Origin: Cellulomonas composti
GTDB lineage: Bacteria > Actinomycetota > Actinomycetes > Actinomycetales > Cellulomonadaceae
Reading direction: 5' to 3'
NCBI RefSeq assembly: GCF_007990245.1
Contig: NZ_BJWG01000004.1
Span: 186,001-250,000 of the forward strand
DNA: 64,000 bases
The position numbers and the translations under genes were made by a program. Positions 31,690-40,800 of the stretch are shown piece after piece (within the stretch, counting starts at the first letter, position 1; each line of letters begins with the position of its first letter). The notes beneath the pieces are model-generated. The model worked only from the letters and a program-made list of their open reading frames with translations, made no database searches and was not told where the DNA came from.

Positions 31690-32486
31690 CCGGTCCGCTG
31701 CGGCCCACCTTCCGCGACGCGCTCGCGGCCGCCGACCGGCCGCTCGCGGGGATGTGGGTCTGCTCGGGCAGCCCGCTCGTCGCGGAGATCTGTGCCGGCG
31801 GTGGCCTGGACTGGCTGCTGGTCGACATGGAGCACGGACCGAGCGGCCTGGAGTCCGTGCTCGCGCAGCTCCAGGCGGTCGCGGCCTACCCGGTCACGCC
31901 CGTGGTGCGGGTGCCGTCGGGCGACGCGGTGACGATCAAGCAGGTGCTCGACCTGGGCGCGCAGAACCTGCTCGTGCCGATGGTCTCGTCGTCCGACGAG
32001 GCGCGCGCGCTGGTCGAGGCCGTGCGCTACCCGCCCCGCGGGCGCCGTGGCGTGGGATCGGCGCTCGCGCGCTCCGCGCGGTGGAACCGGGTCGACGACT
32101 ACCTCGTCGGCGCCGATGCGTACGTGTCGCTGTTCGTCCAGGTCGAGAACACCGCGGGTGTCACGGCCGCTGCCGAGATCGCGGCGGTCGACGGGGTCGA
32201 CGGTGTGTTCGTCGGACCCTCCGACCTGGCCGCGTCGATGGGACTGATCGGTCAGCAGACCCACCCCGACGTGACCGCGGCGGTGCTGCGCGCCTTCGAG
32301 GCCGTGCGCGCCGCGGGCAAGCCGGTCGGCGTCAACGCGTTCGACCCTGCGGTGGCCGACGCCTACCTCGCGGCGGGCGCGTCGTTCGTGCTCGTCGGTG
32401 CGGATGTCGCCCTGCTCGCGCGCGGCTCGGAGGCGCTGGCCGCCCGTTTCGTCGCCCCGAGCACGACGCGGCGCTCAGGGTACTGA
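31686..32486 (+). CDS. hpaI: 4-hydroxy-2-oxoheptanedioate aldolase HpaI
   Basis: 266 residues, class II (metal-dependent) HpcH/HpaI aldolase. Motifs: LDWLLVDMEHGPSGLESVL (catalytic His), PVVRVPSGDAVTIKQVLDLGAQNLLVPMV, RYPPRGRRGVGSALARSARWNR, LFVQVENTAGV (metal Glu) and GVDGVFVGPSDLAASMG (metal Asp), nearly the order and wording of E. coli HpaI. It cleaves the HpaH product to pyruvate and succinate semialdehyde. GTG start inside the hpaH stop. No upper-pathway genes (hpaB, hpaD, hpaE, hpaG) lie nearby. Confidence 0.9.
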   Translation: MTGPLRPTFRDALAAADRPLAGMWVCSGSPLVAEICAGGGLDWLLVDMEHGPSGLESVLAQLQAVAAYPVTPVVRVPSGDAVTIKQVLDLGAQNLLVPMVSSSDEARALVEAVRYPPRGRRGVGSALARSARWNRVDDYLVGADAYVSLFVQVENTAGVTAAAEIAAVDGVDGVFVGPSDLAASMGLIGQQTHPDVTAAVLRAFEAVRAAGKPVGVNAFDPAVADAYLAAGASFVLVGADVALLARGSEALAARFVAPSTTRRSGY

Positions 32487-32560
32487 TCGGCGGCGGTCCG
32501 CTCGAGCGGGTCGTCGGCAGGTGGTGGCGCTTGGGCTGCGCGGTACCGGGAGGGTGGTCC

Positions 32561-33160
32561 TCAGTGCTGCGAGGCGAAGCCCGTCCGGTCCGCCTGGGTG
32601 ATGGGGCGTAGCACGCGGGCGGGGTTGCCGACCGCGACGACGCCGGGCGGGACGTCTCTCATGACGACCGACCCTGCACCGATCACGGAGCCCGTGCCGA
32701 TGCGTACACCGCCCAGGACCGTGACCCCGCCCGCGATCCAGACGCCGTCGCCGACCGTGATCGGCCGCGCGACGCACGCACCGGCCACGCGCTCGGCGCG
32801 GTCGAGCGAGTGGTCGGAGGTGTAGAAGCCGACCTTCGGGCCGACGAGCACGTCGTCACCGATCGTGATCGGTGCGCCGTCGAGCAGGACGCAGTCGAAG
32901 TTGGCGAAGAACCGGGCGCCGAGGCGGATGTTGGTGCCGAACTCGCAGCGGAACGTCGGCTCGAGGTTCGCGCCCTCGCCCGCGCCGCCGACGACGGCGC
33001 GCAGCAGCTCCTCGCGCTGCTCCTGCGAGCCGCCGTACGCGGCGTTGTAGGCGTTCGTCGCGAGGACCGCCCTGCGGCGCGCGTCGATCAGCTCGGGGGT
33101 CAGGTCGTCGTAGACGGCGCCCGTCGCCATGTGCGCGAGCTGTTCGGCGAGCGTGGGCAT
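32561..33160 (-). CDS. Maltose/galactoside O-acetyltransferase (left-handed beta-helix)
   Basis: 199 residues. An N-terminal helical Mac domain (DDLTPELIDARRRAVLATNAYN) precedes hexapeptide repeats: ANFDCVLLDGAPITIGDDVLVGPKVGFYTSDHSLD, with the catalytic His in TSDHSLD, then GDGVWIAGGVTVLGGVRIG and GAGSVVMRDVPPGVVAVGNPARV. It transfers acetyl from acetyl-CoA to a sugar; the acceptor is usually maltose or a similar sugar. GAGGA precedes the ATG. Divergent from the LLM oxidoreductase. Confidence 0.92.
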   Translation of the reverse strand: MPTLAEQLAHMATGAVYDDLTPELIDARRRAVLATNAYNAAYGGSQEQREELLRAVVGGAGEGANLEPTFRCEFGTNIRLGARFFANFDCVLLDGAPITIGDDVLVGPKVGFYTSDHSLDRAERVAGACVARPITVGDGVWIAGGVTVLGGVRIGTGSVIGAGSVVMRDVPPGVVAVGNPARVLRPITQADRTGFASQH

Positions 33161-33194
33161 GGACCGTCCTCGGGGCCGTGTGTGCGTTCACACC

Positions 33195-33200
33195 TAGTAT
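33195..33200 (+). promoter_or_regulatory. Leaderless -10 box of the LLM oxidoreductase gene
   Basis: TAGTAT ends 7 nt before the ATG at 33208, which puts the transcription start at or near the start codon. No ribosome site is present. GTGTG/CACAC at 33178-33193 flanks the -35 region of this promoter and might be an operator. Confidence 0.65.
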
Positions 33201-33207
33201 CGCGGTC

Positions 33208-34131
33208 ATGACCGACGTCGGTGTGATGCTGCCCCGCGATCTGCCCGCCGGCCTGGTGCTCGACTTCGCACGGGCCGCCGACCGGGCGGGGTTCGACGAG
33301 CTGTGGGTGGTCGAGGACCTGGCCTTCCGGGGCGGTGTGGCGCAGGCCGCCGCGGTGCTCGCGGCGACCGATCGGATCGTCGTGGGCGTCGGGATCCTGC
33401 CGGCCGCGGTGCGCCACGTCGCGTACGCCGCGATGGAGGTCGCGACCCTCGCGCAGCTCTTCCCCGGGCGCGTGCACGTGGGCATCGGGCACGGGATGCC
33501 GGAGTGGATGCGCCAGCTCGGCGTGTGGCCGCAGCGGCCGCTCGCGTTCCTGAGCTCGTACGTCGAGACGCTGCGCACCCTGCTCGGCGGAGGCGAGGTC
33601 GACGGTCTGCGGCTGGACCCGTCGTCGGTGCCGGACGTCGTGCCGCCGCTGCTGCTGGGCGTGCGCGGGCCGAAGTCGCTCGCGGTGTCCGGGCGGGTCG
33701 CGGACGGGACCGTGCTCGCCGAGCCGTGCGCGCCGGAGTACGCCCGCGCCGCCCTGGAGAAGATCGCGGCCTCAGGTCCGCACCGTGTGGTCGCCTACAA
33801 CGTGGGCGCGGTCGACGACGACCCCGCGGCGGCCGTCGCGGCCGCGCGACCCGCGCTCGAGTGGGTGGGGGAGCCGGACTGGGCGCCGCACCTCGCGCCG
33901 TTGCCGTTCGCCGACGAGTTCGCGGCGCTGCGCACCGACTGTGCCACCCGCGCCGAGTTCGTCGCGCGGTTGCCGGAGGCGTGGGTCCGGCGTCTGGCGC
34001 TCGTCGGGACGCCCGACGAGGTGCGCGGCCGGATCGCCGAGCTGGGCCGGGCGGGCGTGTCGTCGAGCGTCTTCATCCCGGCCGGCCCGGACCCGCTGCG
34101 CTCACTGGCGGCCCTCGGCCGAGTGCTGTGA
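33208..34131 (+). CDS. LLM-class (luciferase-like, F420-dependent) oxidoreductase
   Basis: 307 residues of the TIM-barrel luciferase-like fold: VGVMLPRDLPAGLVLDFARAADRAGFDELWVVED, VGVGILPAAVRHVAYAAMEVATLAQLFPGRVHVGIGHG and PPLLLGVRGPKSLAVSGRVADGTVLAEP. Actinobacterial members mostly use coenzyme F420 (family knowledge); FMN is the alternative. The substrate is unknown. Start set by the leaderless -10 box 7 nt upstream. It precedes queD by 84 bp on the same strand. Confidence 0.88.
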   Translation: MTDVGVMLPRDLPAGLVLDFARAADRAGFDELWVVEDLAFRGGVAQAAAVLAATDRIVVGVGILPAAVRHVAYAAMEVATLAQLFPGRVHVGIGHGMPEWMRQLGVWPQRPLAFLSSYVETLRTLLGGGEVDGLRLDPSSVPDVVPPLLLGVRGPKSLAVSGRVADGTVLAEPCAPEYARAALEKIAASGPHRVVAYNVGAVDDDPAAAVAAARPALEWVGEPDWAPHLAPLPFADEFAALRTDCATRAEFVARLPEAWVRRLALVGTPDEVRGRIAELGRAGVSSSVFIPAGPDPLRSLAALGRVL

Positions 34132-34215
34132 CGCATGGCCCGCGGATGTCCGATCGGCTAGCTGGACCGTGACGGTACCGTGAGCCCGGCCCGGCGCGAC
34201 GAGGAGAAGGCGAAC

Positions 34216-34575
34216 GTGCACGAGATCTCGAAGCGCTTCACGGTCGAGGCGGCCCACCACCTCCCGCGCGTACCCGACGGCCACCCCTGTCGCCGCCTGC
34301 ACGGCCACTCGTACGTGATCGAGCTCGGGCTGCGGGGCGAGCTCGACGAGAGCGGCTGGGTCCGCGACTTCGCCGAGATCGGTGCGGCGTTCGAGCCGGT
34401 CCGTCTCCGGCTCGACCACCGGCTGCTGAACGACGTCGACGGGCTGGCGAACCCGACCAGCGAGGTCCTCGCGCAGTGGGTGTTCGAGGCGGTGGTCCCG
34501 GCGCTGCCCGAGCTGGCGTGGGTGCGCATCGAGGAGACCCGGTCGTCCGGCTGCGTGTACCGGCGCGATGGCTGA
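34216..34575 (+). CDS. queD: 6-carboxytetrahydropterin synthase QueD
   Basis: 119 residues, the normal QueD length. The start GTG 34216 is preferred over GTG 34180 because GAGGAGAAGG lies at 34201-34210 and the protein then opens with the family MHEISKRFTVEAAHHLP. Zinc His residues: His15 in EAAHHLP, His29 and His31 in LHGHS; catalytic Cys25. A late IEETRSSGCVYRR segment carries the substrate Glu. It makes 6-carboxy-tetrahydropterin on the way to 7-deazaguanines (preQ0). Overlaps queC by 8 bp. Confidence 0.92.
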   Translation: MHEISKRFTVEAAHHLPRVPDGHPCRRLHGHSYVIELGLRGELDESGWVRDFAEIGAAFEPVRLRLDHRLLNDVDGLANPTSEVLAQWVFEAVVPALPELAWVRIEETRSSGCVYRRDG

Positions 34576-35569
34576 GTTCCGCCGGGCACGGTTCGACCCG
34601 GCGGCCGTGCGGATCTCGTCGGAGAACGCCGTGGTGATGTTGTCCGGTGGTCTGGACTCGACAGTCGCGCTCTGGTGGGCGCTCGAGCACTACGGGTCGG
34701 TGCGCGCGGTCTCGCTCGACTACGGGCAGCCTCACCGTGCCGAGCTGCGGGCGGCCGCGCGGCTCGCCGCGGTCGCGGGCGTCGAGCGGGCCGTGGTCCG
34801 GCTCGACCTCCCGCGCGGCTACCGCGACGCGAGCGGCATGTTCATCCGGGGGCACACGAGCCTCATGGGCGGGCTCGGTGCGCTCGGGGTCGGCGCGGCC
34901 GGGGCCGACGTCGTCCTCGGCATGCTGGCCACGGACCCGTACGCCGACTGCGGTGCCGAGTACCTGGATGCCCTCTCGGCCGGGCTGGTGAACGAGCACG
35001 ACGAGGGGCCGACGCGCGTCGTCGCGCCGCTGCTGGCGCTGGAGGACAAGACGGCGGTCGCCGCGCTCGGCTTCGAGCTGGGGGCGCCGTGGCACGTGAG
35101 CTGGTCCTGTCGTCGGCCGCTGCGCGGGCGGCCGTGCGCGGACTGCAGCGCCTGCCGTTCGCGTGCCGTCGTGGACCGTCGGCTCGACGAGGAGTACGGG
35201 CTGCCGCCCGCCGTCGTCCGCAGCTGGCAGGCGGTCATGGGGTCGCCGAGCCATCCCGTGATCGGGCGGTGCTCGGACGAGCTGCGGGGACTCGGGCAGC
35301 GGATCGCGTCGGCCGGTGGCGCCGAGCGCGGCACCGTCGGGACCCGGTACGTCGGCCCCGACGGCGCGCGACGGCTCGCGCCGCACGTCCGTGGAGCACG
35401 ACGCGCCGAGCTGCGCCGCCCGGCGCGCACCCGCTACGTCCGCGCGCGGGGTCACGGCTGGCAGGTGGCGGTGTGCGACGACGGCGCCGTCGCCGCGACC
35501 GACGGGTTGCCGTCGCTCGACACGATCCAGCGGTCGCTGGTCGCGGCCGTCGCCGCGGCGCCGCGCTGA
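34568..35569 (+). CDS. queC: 7-cyano-7-deazaguanine synthase QueC with C-terminal extension
   Basis: 333 residues; typical QueC has about 220-240. PP-loop SGGLDST (26-32), the DYGQPHRAEL segment and the zinc cluster Cys181, Cys190, Cys193, Cys196 (RPCADCSACRSR) are all present. Residues from about 225 to the end form an unfamiliar Arg-rich tail with GTRYVGPDGARRLAPHV and VAVCDDGAVAATDG; its codons keep the genome-typical GC third positions, so it is real coding sequence. The enzyme converts carboxydeazaguanine to preQ0. queE and folE homologues are not in the window. The tail may tie QueC to a special product. Confidence 0.9.
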   Translation: MAEFRRARFDPAAVRISSENAVVMLSGGLDSTVALWWALEHYGSVRAVSLDYGQPHRAELRAAARLAAVAGVERAVVRLDLPRGYRDASGMFIRGHTSLMGGLGALGVGAAGADVVLGMLATDPYADCGAEYLDALSAGLVNEHDEGPTRVVAPLLALEDKTAVAALGFELGAPWHVSWSCRRPLRGRPCADCSACRSRAVVDRRLDEEYGLPPAVVRSWQAVMGSPSHPVIGRCSDELRGLGQRIASAGGAERGTVGTRYVGPDGARRLAPHVRGARRAELRRPARTRYVRARGHGWQVAVCDDGAVAATDGLPSLDTIQRSLVAAVAAAPR

Positions 35570-35586
35570 GGAGCGCTGGGCGCGCG

Positions 35587-36051
35587 TCAGGCAAGCAGGG
35601 CGACGATCGCGGCACGGACGACGGTGGAGCTGAGCGAGCCTGCCCACTCGCTCGTCCCGTCGTACTCCTCGCGGGCGAACGCGACACGCCCGTCGCGCAG
35701 GACCCAGAGCGCGAGGTTGGGCGTGTCCTTGCCCTGGCTCCCGACGGGCACGACCGCGATGTTCGCGTTGGGCTTCTGCTGCACCGCCCTGAAACCCCCG
35801 AAGAGCTTCTTGACCTGCTGGTACCCCGGCGTCCGCACACGGGTCGTGCCGTCGGGGGCCGTACCGATGACGACCTTCCTCGTGAACCTCAGGTGGGGGA
35901 GCGACTCGGTGATGGTCGCGCGGATGACCTGAGGGCACGCGACGACGATCGGGTCGCGCCTGTCGAACGGCGACGACCGCCACGCCTGCGCCTCCGCCTC
36001 GCGTGCCTCTCGCTCCCGCCGGGCCGCCCTGATCTCGTCCTCGATGCCCAT
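35587..36051 (-). CDS. Hypothetical protein
   Basis: 154 residues, not recognised. A charged helical N-terminus (EDEIRAARREREAREAEAQAW) precedes a probable alpha/beta domain with IVVACPQVIRATITESLPHLRF, KKLFGGFRAVQQKPNANIAVVPVG and NLALWVLRDGRVAFAREEYDG. No signal peptide or membrane span. A TACACT -10 box (plus-strand 36059-36064) lies exactly 7 nt before the ATG, supporting this start and a leaderless mRNA. Convergent with queC (17 bp gap). Confidence 0.7.
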   Translation of the reverse strand: MGIEDEIRAARREREAREAEAQAWRSSPFDRRDPIVVACPQVIRATITESLPHLRFTRKVVIGTAPDGTTRVRTPGYQQVKKLFGGFRAVQQKPNANIAVVPVGSQGKDTPNLALWVLRDGRVAFAREEYDGTSEWAGSLSSTVVRAAIVALLA

Positions 36052-36076
36052 GGCGGCGAGTGTAGGGGGCCGAGCG

Positions 36077-36655
36077 TCAGCGCGTCGGCGCCCCGGGCGT
36101 GTGCGCCGCGACGAACTCCTCGACGGTCCCCGCCCAGGTGGGAGCCGCGATCCGGGCCTGCGGCCGGAGCTCGGCGACGACGAACCGCTCCACGGCCACC
36201 GCGAGGAACAGTCGGCGGACCGCCGGCTCGACCGGCGCGTGGATCTCGGCGAACGACGTGTCCTCGTCGAAGCCGCCGTTGACCACCCGGCTGTGCAGGC
36301 CCCGGAGCCGCCCGACGACCTGGAGCATGGACCGCGCGGGCTCCGCGTCCTGCCACGCGGCGACGACGGCTCCGAGCACCCGGTCCTCGTCCTCGCTGCT
36401 CCAGGAGTCCGGTCGGGTCAGCCTGCGTGGGTACCAGCGGTAGTTGTCCGGGAAGAAGACCTCGCCGGTGCACCCGAGCGGGTCGACCGCGGCGTAGCCG
36501 CACGGGACGGTCTTGTGCGCGACGAACGTCACGGAACCGAGTGTGGTCTCCAGGACGAGCCGGTCCGGGAGCAGCTCCAGGAGCCGCTCCTTCAGCGCGT
36601 TCGCCTGGCGTGGCGTGCGCGGGACCTCGAGGTCCGCGGGCGTCAGCGGCGGCAT
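36077..36655 (-). CDS. Hypothetical protein
   Basis: 192 residues from ATG 36655, not recognised. Visible parts: a helix-rich LTPADLEVPRTPRQANALKERLLELLP, a strand region LVLETTLGSVTFVAHKTVPCGYAAVDPLG, and a C-terminal helical half (VLGAVVAAWQDAEPARSMLQVVGRL). It is soluble by sequence and ends 25 bp upstream of the preceding hypothetical gene on the same strand, so the two may be co-transcribed, although the downstream one has its own leaderless -10 box. Confidence 0.65.
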   Translation of the reverse strand: MPPLTPADLEVPRTPRQANALKERLLELLPDRLVLETTLGSVTFVAHKTVPCGYAAVDPLGCTGEVFFPDNYRWYPRRLTRPDSWSSEDEDRVLGAVVAAWQDAEPARSMLQVVGRLRGLHSRVVNGGFDEDTSFAEIHAPVEPAVRRLFLAVAVERFVVAELRPQARIAAPTWAGTVEEFVAAHTPGAPTR

Positions 36656-36680
36656 CCCCACAGTGTGGCCCGTCGCGCGG

Positions 36681-36830
36681 CTACTGCACCGCAGCCGGGC
36701 TCGCGCCGCGGTCGCGCGCCGCGACCAGGCGCGTGCGCATCTCGTCGTACGTCGCCACGAACCCCGCGATCTTGGGCGCGCCGACGAGCACGTACAGCTC
36801 GTCCAGGAGCTGCGGCGTCGGCGTGTCACG
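36681..36830 (-). pseudogene. Coding-like fragment without a start codon
   Basis: A 49-residue frame ending in TAG reads LLDELYVLVGAPKIAGFV and YDEMRTRLVAARDRGASPAAVQ. Its third codon positions are almost all G or C, the mark of true coding sequence here, yet no convincing start codon or ribosome site precedes it and it begins inside the end of the dehydrogenase gene. It could be the remaining 3' end of a gene lost by deletion, or a 38-residue peptide from an internal GTG. Family unknown. Confidence 0.3.
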
Positions 36831-37788
36831 CCACGACGCGCAGCGGCCGGCCCGCGAGGAACGCCTCGACGCACTCGACGGCGCCCGCGGCCATCCGGGC
36901 CAGCGCCTGCGGGGTGCGGAAGCCCAGGTGAGGCGTGAGGACCGCGCCCGGGACGGCGAGCAGCGGGTCGTCGGGAGGCAAGGGCTCGGGGTCGAACACG
37001 TCGAGCGCGATCCGCAGGTCGCCCCGTGCGGCGCGGGCCACGAGCGCATCCGGAGCGACGACCTCGGCGCGGGCGGTGTTGACCAGCACCGCGCCGGGCC
37101 GCAGCAGCTCGAGCAGCTCCGCGGTGATCAGGGCGCGCGTCGTGGGCAGGAGCGGAAGGTGCAGGCTGACCGCGTCCGCGGCCTCGAACGCGGTGCGCAG
37201 GTCGACCTGGCGCACATCGGGACCGATCGCGGCCAGGTCCGCGACCGGCCGGGCGTCGACGACGAGGACGCGCGCCCCGAGCGCCGCGACGATACCCGCG
37301 AAGGTGCGCCCGATCGCGCCGGCGCCGATCACCGCGACCGTGGATCCCGCCAGCTCCGGACCGGGGAAGCCGGACCAGTCGCCCGCGCGCACCGCGCGGT
37401 CGCCGGCGACGACGCCGCGCAGCGCCGCCAGGAGCAGCGCGAGCGCGTGCTCCGCGACGGCCCGGTCGCCGTAACCGGTGACGTTGGTGACCGTGATCCC
37501 GTGCCGGCGCGTCTCGTCGAGGTCCACGTAGCTCGCCGCACCGGTGCCGGTGAACGCGAGCAGGCGGGTGCGCCCGGCGATCGCCATGAGGTTCGCGGCG
37601 CTCAGGTGCACGCTGAGCAGGCCGACGTCCGCGCCGGTCAGCCGGGCCGCCGCCTCGTCGCCGTCGGGCAGGTCGTCGTGCACCACGAGGTCGCCCAGCG
37701 CGCGCAGACGCTCGCCGAGGGGAGCCGAGCCGAACAGGGCGGCGAGCTCCGGCTCGCCACCGGGGAAGACGATGACCGGTCGCGTCAC
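36826..37788 (-). CDS. D-isomer-specific 2-hydroxyacid dehydrogenase
   Basis: 320 residues. NAD-binding GAGAIG (155-160) and the catalytic triad Arg240 (NTARAE), Glu268 (FDPEPL) and His287 (LTPHLGF). The segment VTNVTGYGDRAVAEHALALLLAALRG is typical of the family. Start taken at GTG 37788: a TAGCGT -10 box (plus-strand 37796-37801) lies exactly 7 nt upstream; a GTG 9 nt further upstream falls inside that box. Substrate is unknown; glyoxylate/hydroxypyruvate or lactate reduction are options. Confidence 0.9.
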   Translation of the reverse strand: MTRPVIVFPGGEPELAALFGSAPLGERLRALGDLVVHDDLPDGDEAAARLTGADVGLLSVHLSAANLMAIAGRTRLLAFTGTGAASYVDLDETRRHGITVTNVTGYGDRAVAEHALALLLAALRGVVAGDRAVRAGDWSGFPGPELAGSTVAVIGAGAIGRTFAGIVAALGARVLVVDARPVADLAAIGPDVRQVDLRTAFEAADAVSLHLPLLPTTRALITAELLELLRPGAVLVNTARAEVVAPDALVARAARGDLRIALDVFDPEPLPPDDPLLAVPGAVLTPHLGFRTPQALARMAAGAVECVEAFLAGRPLRVVA

Positions 37789-37869
37789 GCCGGTCACGCT
37801 AGCCCGTACGTGACCGGTCTGCGTCGGCCGGGCCGCAGCCCCACGGCCCGGCCGACGCGGCCACCCGCC

Positions 37870-40800
37870 TCAGCGCAGGTACGGGCCGTCCACGCCCACC
37901 TTGCCGGGTGCGGGGTTGCCGGGGAGCTCGAGCACGTAGGCCCGCAGGTTCCCCTTGCCGGGCGCCGCGATGCTCAGCGACCCGGTGGTCACGACGCGCC
38001 GGTCACCGGTGACGACGTCGACGTAGGTGCCGTTCGGGATCTGCCCGAAGGTCGCCCCGTCCGTGACGGTGACCAGCACGAACGAGTCGACGGTGCCCTC
38101 GGTGAACCGCCGCTTGTAGGCCATGTTCCCCTGGACGCCGACGGTCGAGTACTGCCCCTTCTGCAGGGCCGGGACCGCGCGGCGGATGAGGTTGAGCCGC
38201 TGGACGTGCTTCACGAGCGGCTTCTGCAACGTCGTCGCGACGGCGCCGGACGCGGAGGCGACGACGCCGAAGTCGGCCGCGACGACCGAGCCTGCGAGGT
38301 TGTCCCCGTAGTAGGCGCGCCCGGTGGTCGCCAGCGGGCACGTGGGCCCGCAGTCGATGGGCTTGCCCGCCTGGAACTCGATCTCCGAGCCGTAGTACAG
38401 CGTCGGGATGCCGCGGAACGTCCACATCAGGCTCATGTTCTCGGCCCACGCGTCGGTGCCGCCGTTGTAGCGCACCGTCGACTTGTTCGGCCCGTAGTCG
38501 TGCGAGTCGACGTAGACGACGTTGTACGTGGCGTCGTTGTACGAGTCGTCGGAGTCCTTGCCGTTCCAGTACGCGTTGTTCGCGTCGCCGAAGTTCATGT
38601 GCATGCGCATGTCGATGACGTTCATGCCGGAGAACTTCGAGTGGTCCGCCGCGTGGTACGTGTTCCCGTCGGTGCCGGTGAGGAACGCGTTCGTCGACGT
38701 CGGCTGGTTGCCGGTGCCCATGAGGTTCTCGTACTGGAACTGCTCGGCCGCGGCGACCACGTCGTCGACCGAGTACTCGCGGCGCTCCTTCCACGTGTAG
38801 AACTGCGCCGAGTGGTTGACCGAGCCGCGGTTCCACTTGTCGTTGACGAAGGCCGCGACCTCGCCGAACACGTAGAAGTCCTTGCCCTTCTCGCCGTGCA
38901 CGGCGGTGGCGTGCTGCTGGATCGCGGGCAGGAACACGCGGTTCCACGTGACGCGCGGGATGTGCACCGCGGTGTCGATGCGGAACCCGTCGACGCCCAT
39001 GTCGATGAACTGGTTGTACGCGCCGATCAGGTAGTCCTGGACGGGCTTGGACTCGGTGTTGAGGTCCGCCAGGTCCTCGTGCAGCCAGCAGTCCTGCGCG
39101 TCCTTGCCCTCCCAGTTCCCGATCCAGCACTGGTGGTAGTACGTCGACGGGAACATGCCCGACGTGGGCGACGGCCACTGGCAGTTGTGCAGCGAGAAGC
39201 CCTCGGCGCTCTTCGTCCCCGTCAGGGTGCCGAAGTTGGCGCACGTGCTGCCGGCGGTCGCGGTCGAGGACCACAGGTCGCCGTTGTACGGCCGGCCCTT
39301 CGCCAGCAGGTTCTGGGCCGCCGTCAGGGTCGGGTCGTTCCCGGTCGCCTCGTCCATCGGGTCGTACTCGCGGCCCTCCTCCTTCGCGGAGTACATCCAG
39401 TCCCACTGTCCGTCGCGCGCACCCCACACGGTCGGGACGAACAGGCCCTTCGCACCCCACCGGGACGTGTGGTTGTAGACCACGTCCTGGTAGATCTTCA
39501 TGCCCTTGGCGTGCGCGGTGTCGATGAGGTCCTGGTACGTGGCGCCAGGTGTCTCGAGGCGGGTGTCGACCCGGTAGAAGTCCCAGCCGTGGTACCCGTG
39601 GAAGTCGTAGTCGGACCGGTTGAGCACCACCGGGGTGATCCAGATCGCCGAGAAGCCCAGCGCCTTCACGTAGTCGAGCTTGTCGACCAGACCCTGGAAG
39701 TCGCCGCGGAACATCGTGTCCGTCCCGTTGCCGGCGCGCGTGTTCTGCGAGCCGCCGCGGTTGTTCGAGGGCACGCCGTCGTCGAACCGCGCGGTCATGA
39801 CGAAGTAGATCGAGTCCTCTCGCGGGTCGCCGCCGAGCGGCTCGCCGGTGGTCGCGGTGGGCGCGTCACCCGTGGTCACGGTGGCGCTCGCGCTCGCCGC
39901 GGAGCGGTTCCCCGCCGCGTCGTACGCGGTGACCGAGTAGGTGTAGGAGGTCCGGGGGAGCAGGTTCACGTCCGTCGCGGTCGCCGTGGCGACGTCGCGC
40001 GCGACGATCCCGGCGCCCCCGGTGCGGGTCAGCGTGTAGCCCGTCACTCCCACGGCGTCCGACGAGGCCGCCCAGCCGATCGTGACGCGCACGCCGTCCG
40101 CGGTCGCGACGAGCCCGGCCGGCACGGTCGGGGCCACGGTGTCGGGGCCGCTGGGGGTGGGTGTCGGCGTGGGCGTCGGGGCGCACGGGCTCGTGGTGAC
40201 CGCGGCGAGCGTGCCGCCGCTCACCGTCTGCAGCCCGGTCGCGTAGCGGTAGTTGGCGCCGCGGTTGTTGTCCCACGTGCCGCTGCCGTTGTTGAAGACG
40301 ACCTGCCCGCCGGTCGCGGCGCCCAGGTCGATCGTGAACGCGAACCACCCGGTGCACGCCGACGTCATGACGACGCCCGGCACCGTCGTCCACGCGCCGC
40401 TGCCCACCTGGTAGTGGATGCGTGGAGCGGTCCAGTCGGTGCGGTAGTACAGCGTCGCGCTCGTCGTCGGGCTCGTCGTCGGGCTCGGTGTGGCCGACGG
40501 AGTCGGCGACGGTGTGGTGGCGCACGGCGCGGTCCCCGTGGTCACCGCGCCGTCCTTCACGACGACGATGCCCGACCCGACCCGGTAGTTCGCGCCACGG
40601 TTGTTGTCCCACGTGCCGCTGCCGTTGTTGAACGTGAGCTGCACGCCGCTCGCCGAACCGAGGTCGATCTCCTTGCGCAGCCAGCCGGTGCAGGCGGCCT
40701 CCATCGGGACCCCCGGCACGGTGGTCCACGCCGCGCCGTCCACGCCGTAGTGGATGTTGGTGGTCGTCCAGTCGGACCGCTGCGGGTAGTAGACGGTGGA

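Noticed and set aside
26300..37800. A dpd-type 7-deazaguanine DNA modification island joining the drm genes and queD/queC
   Set aside because: No dpdA-type transglycosylase or other dpd proteins were found, and unrelated metabolic genes separate the two sets.
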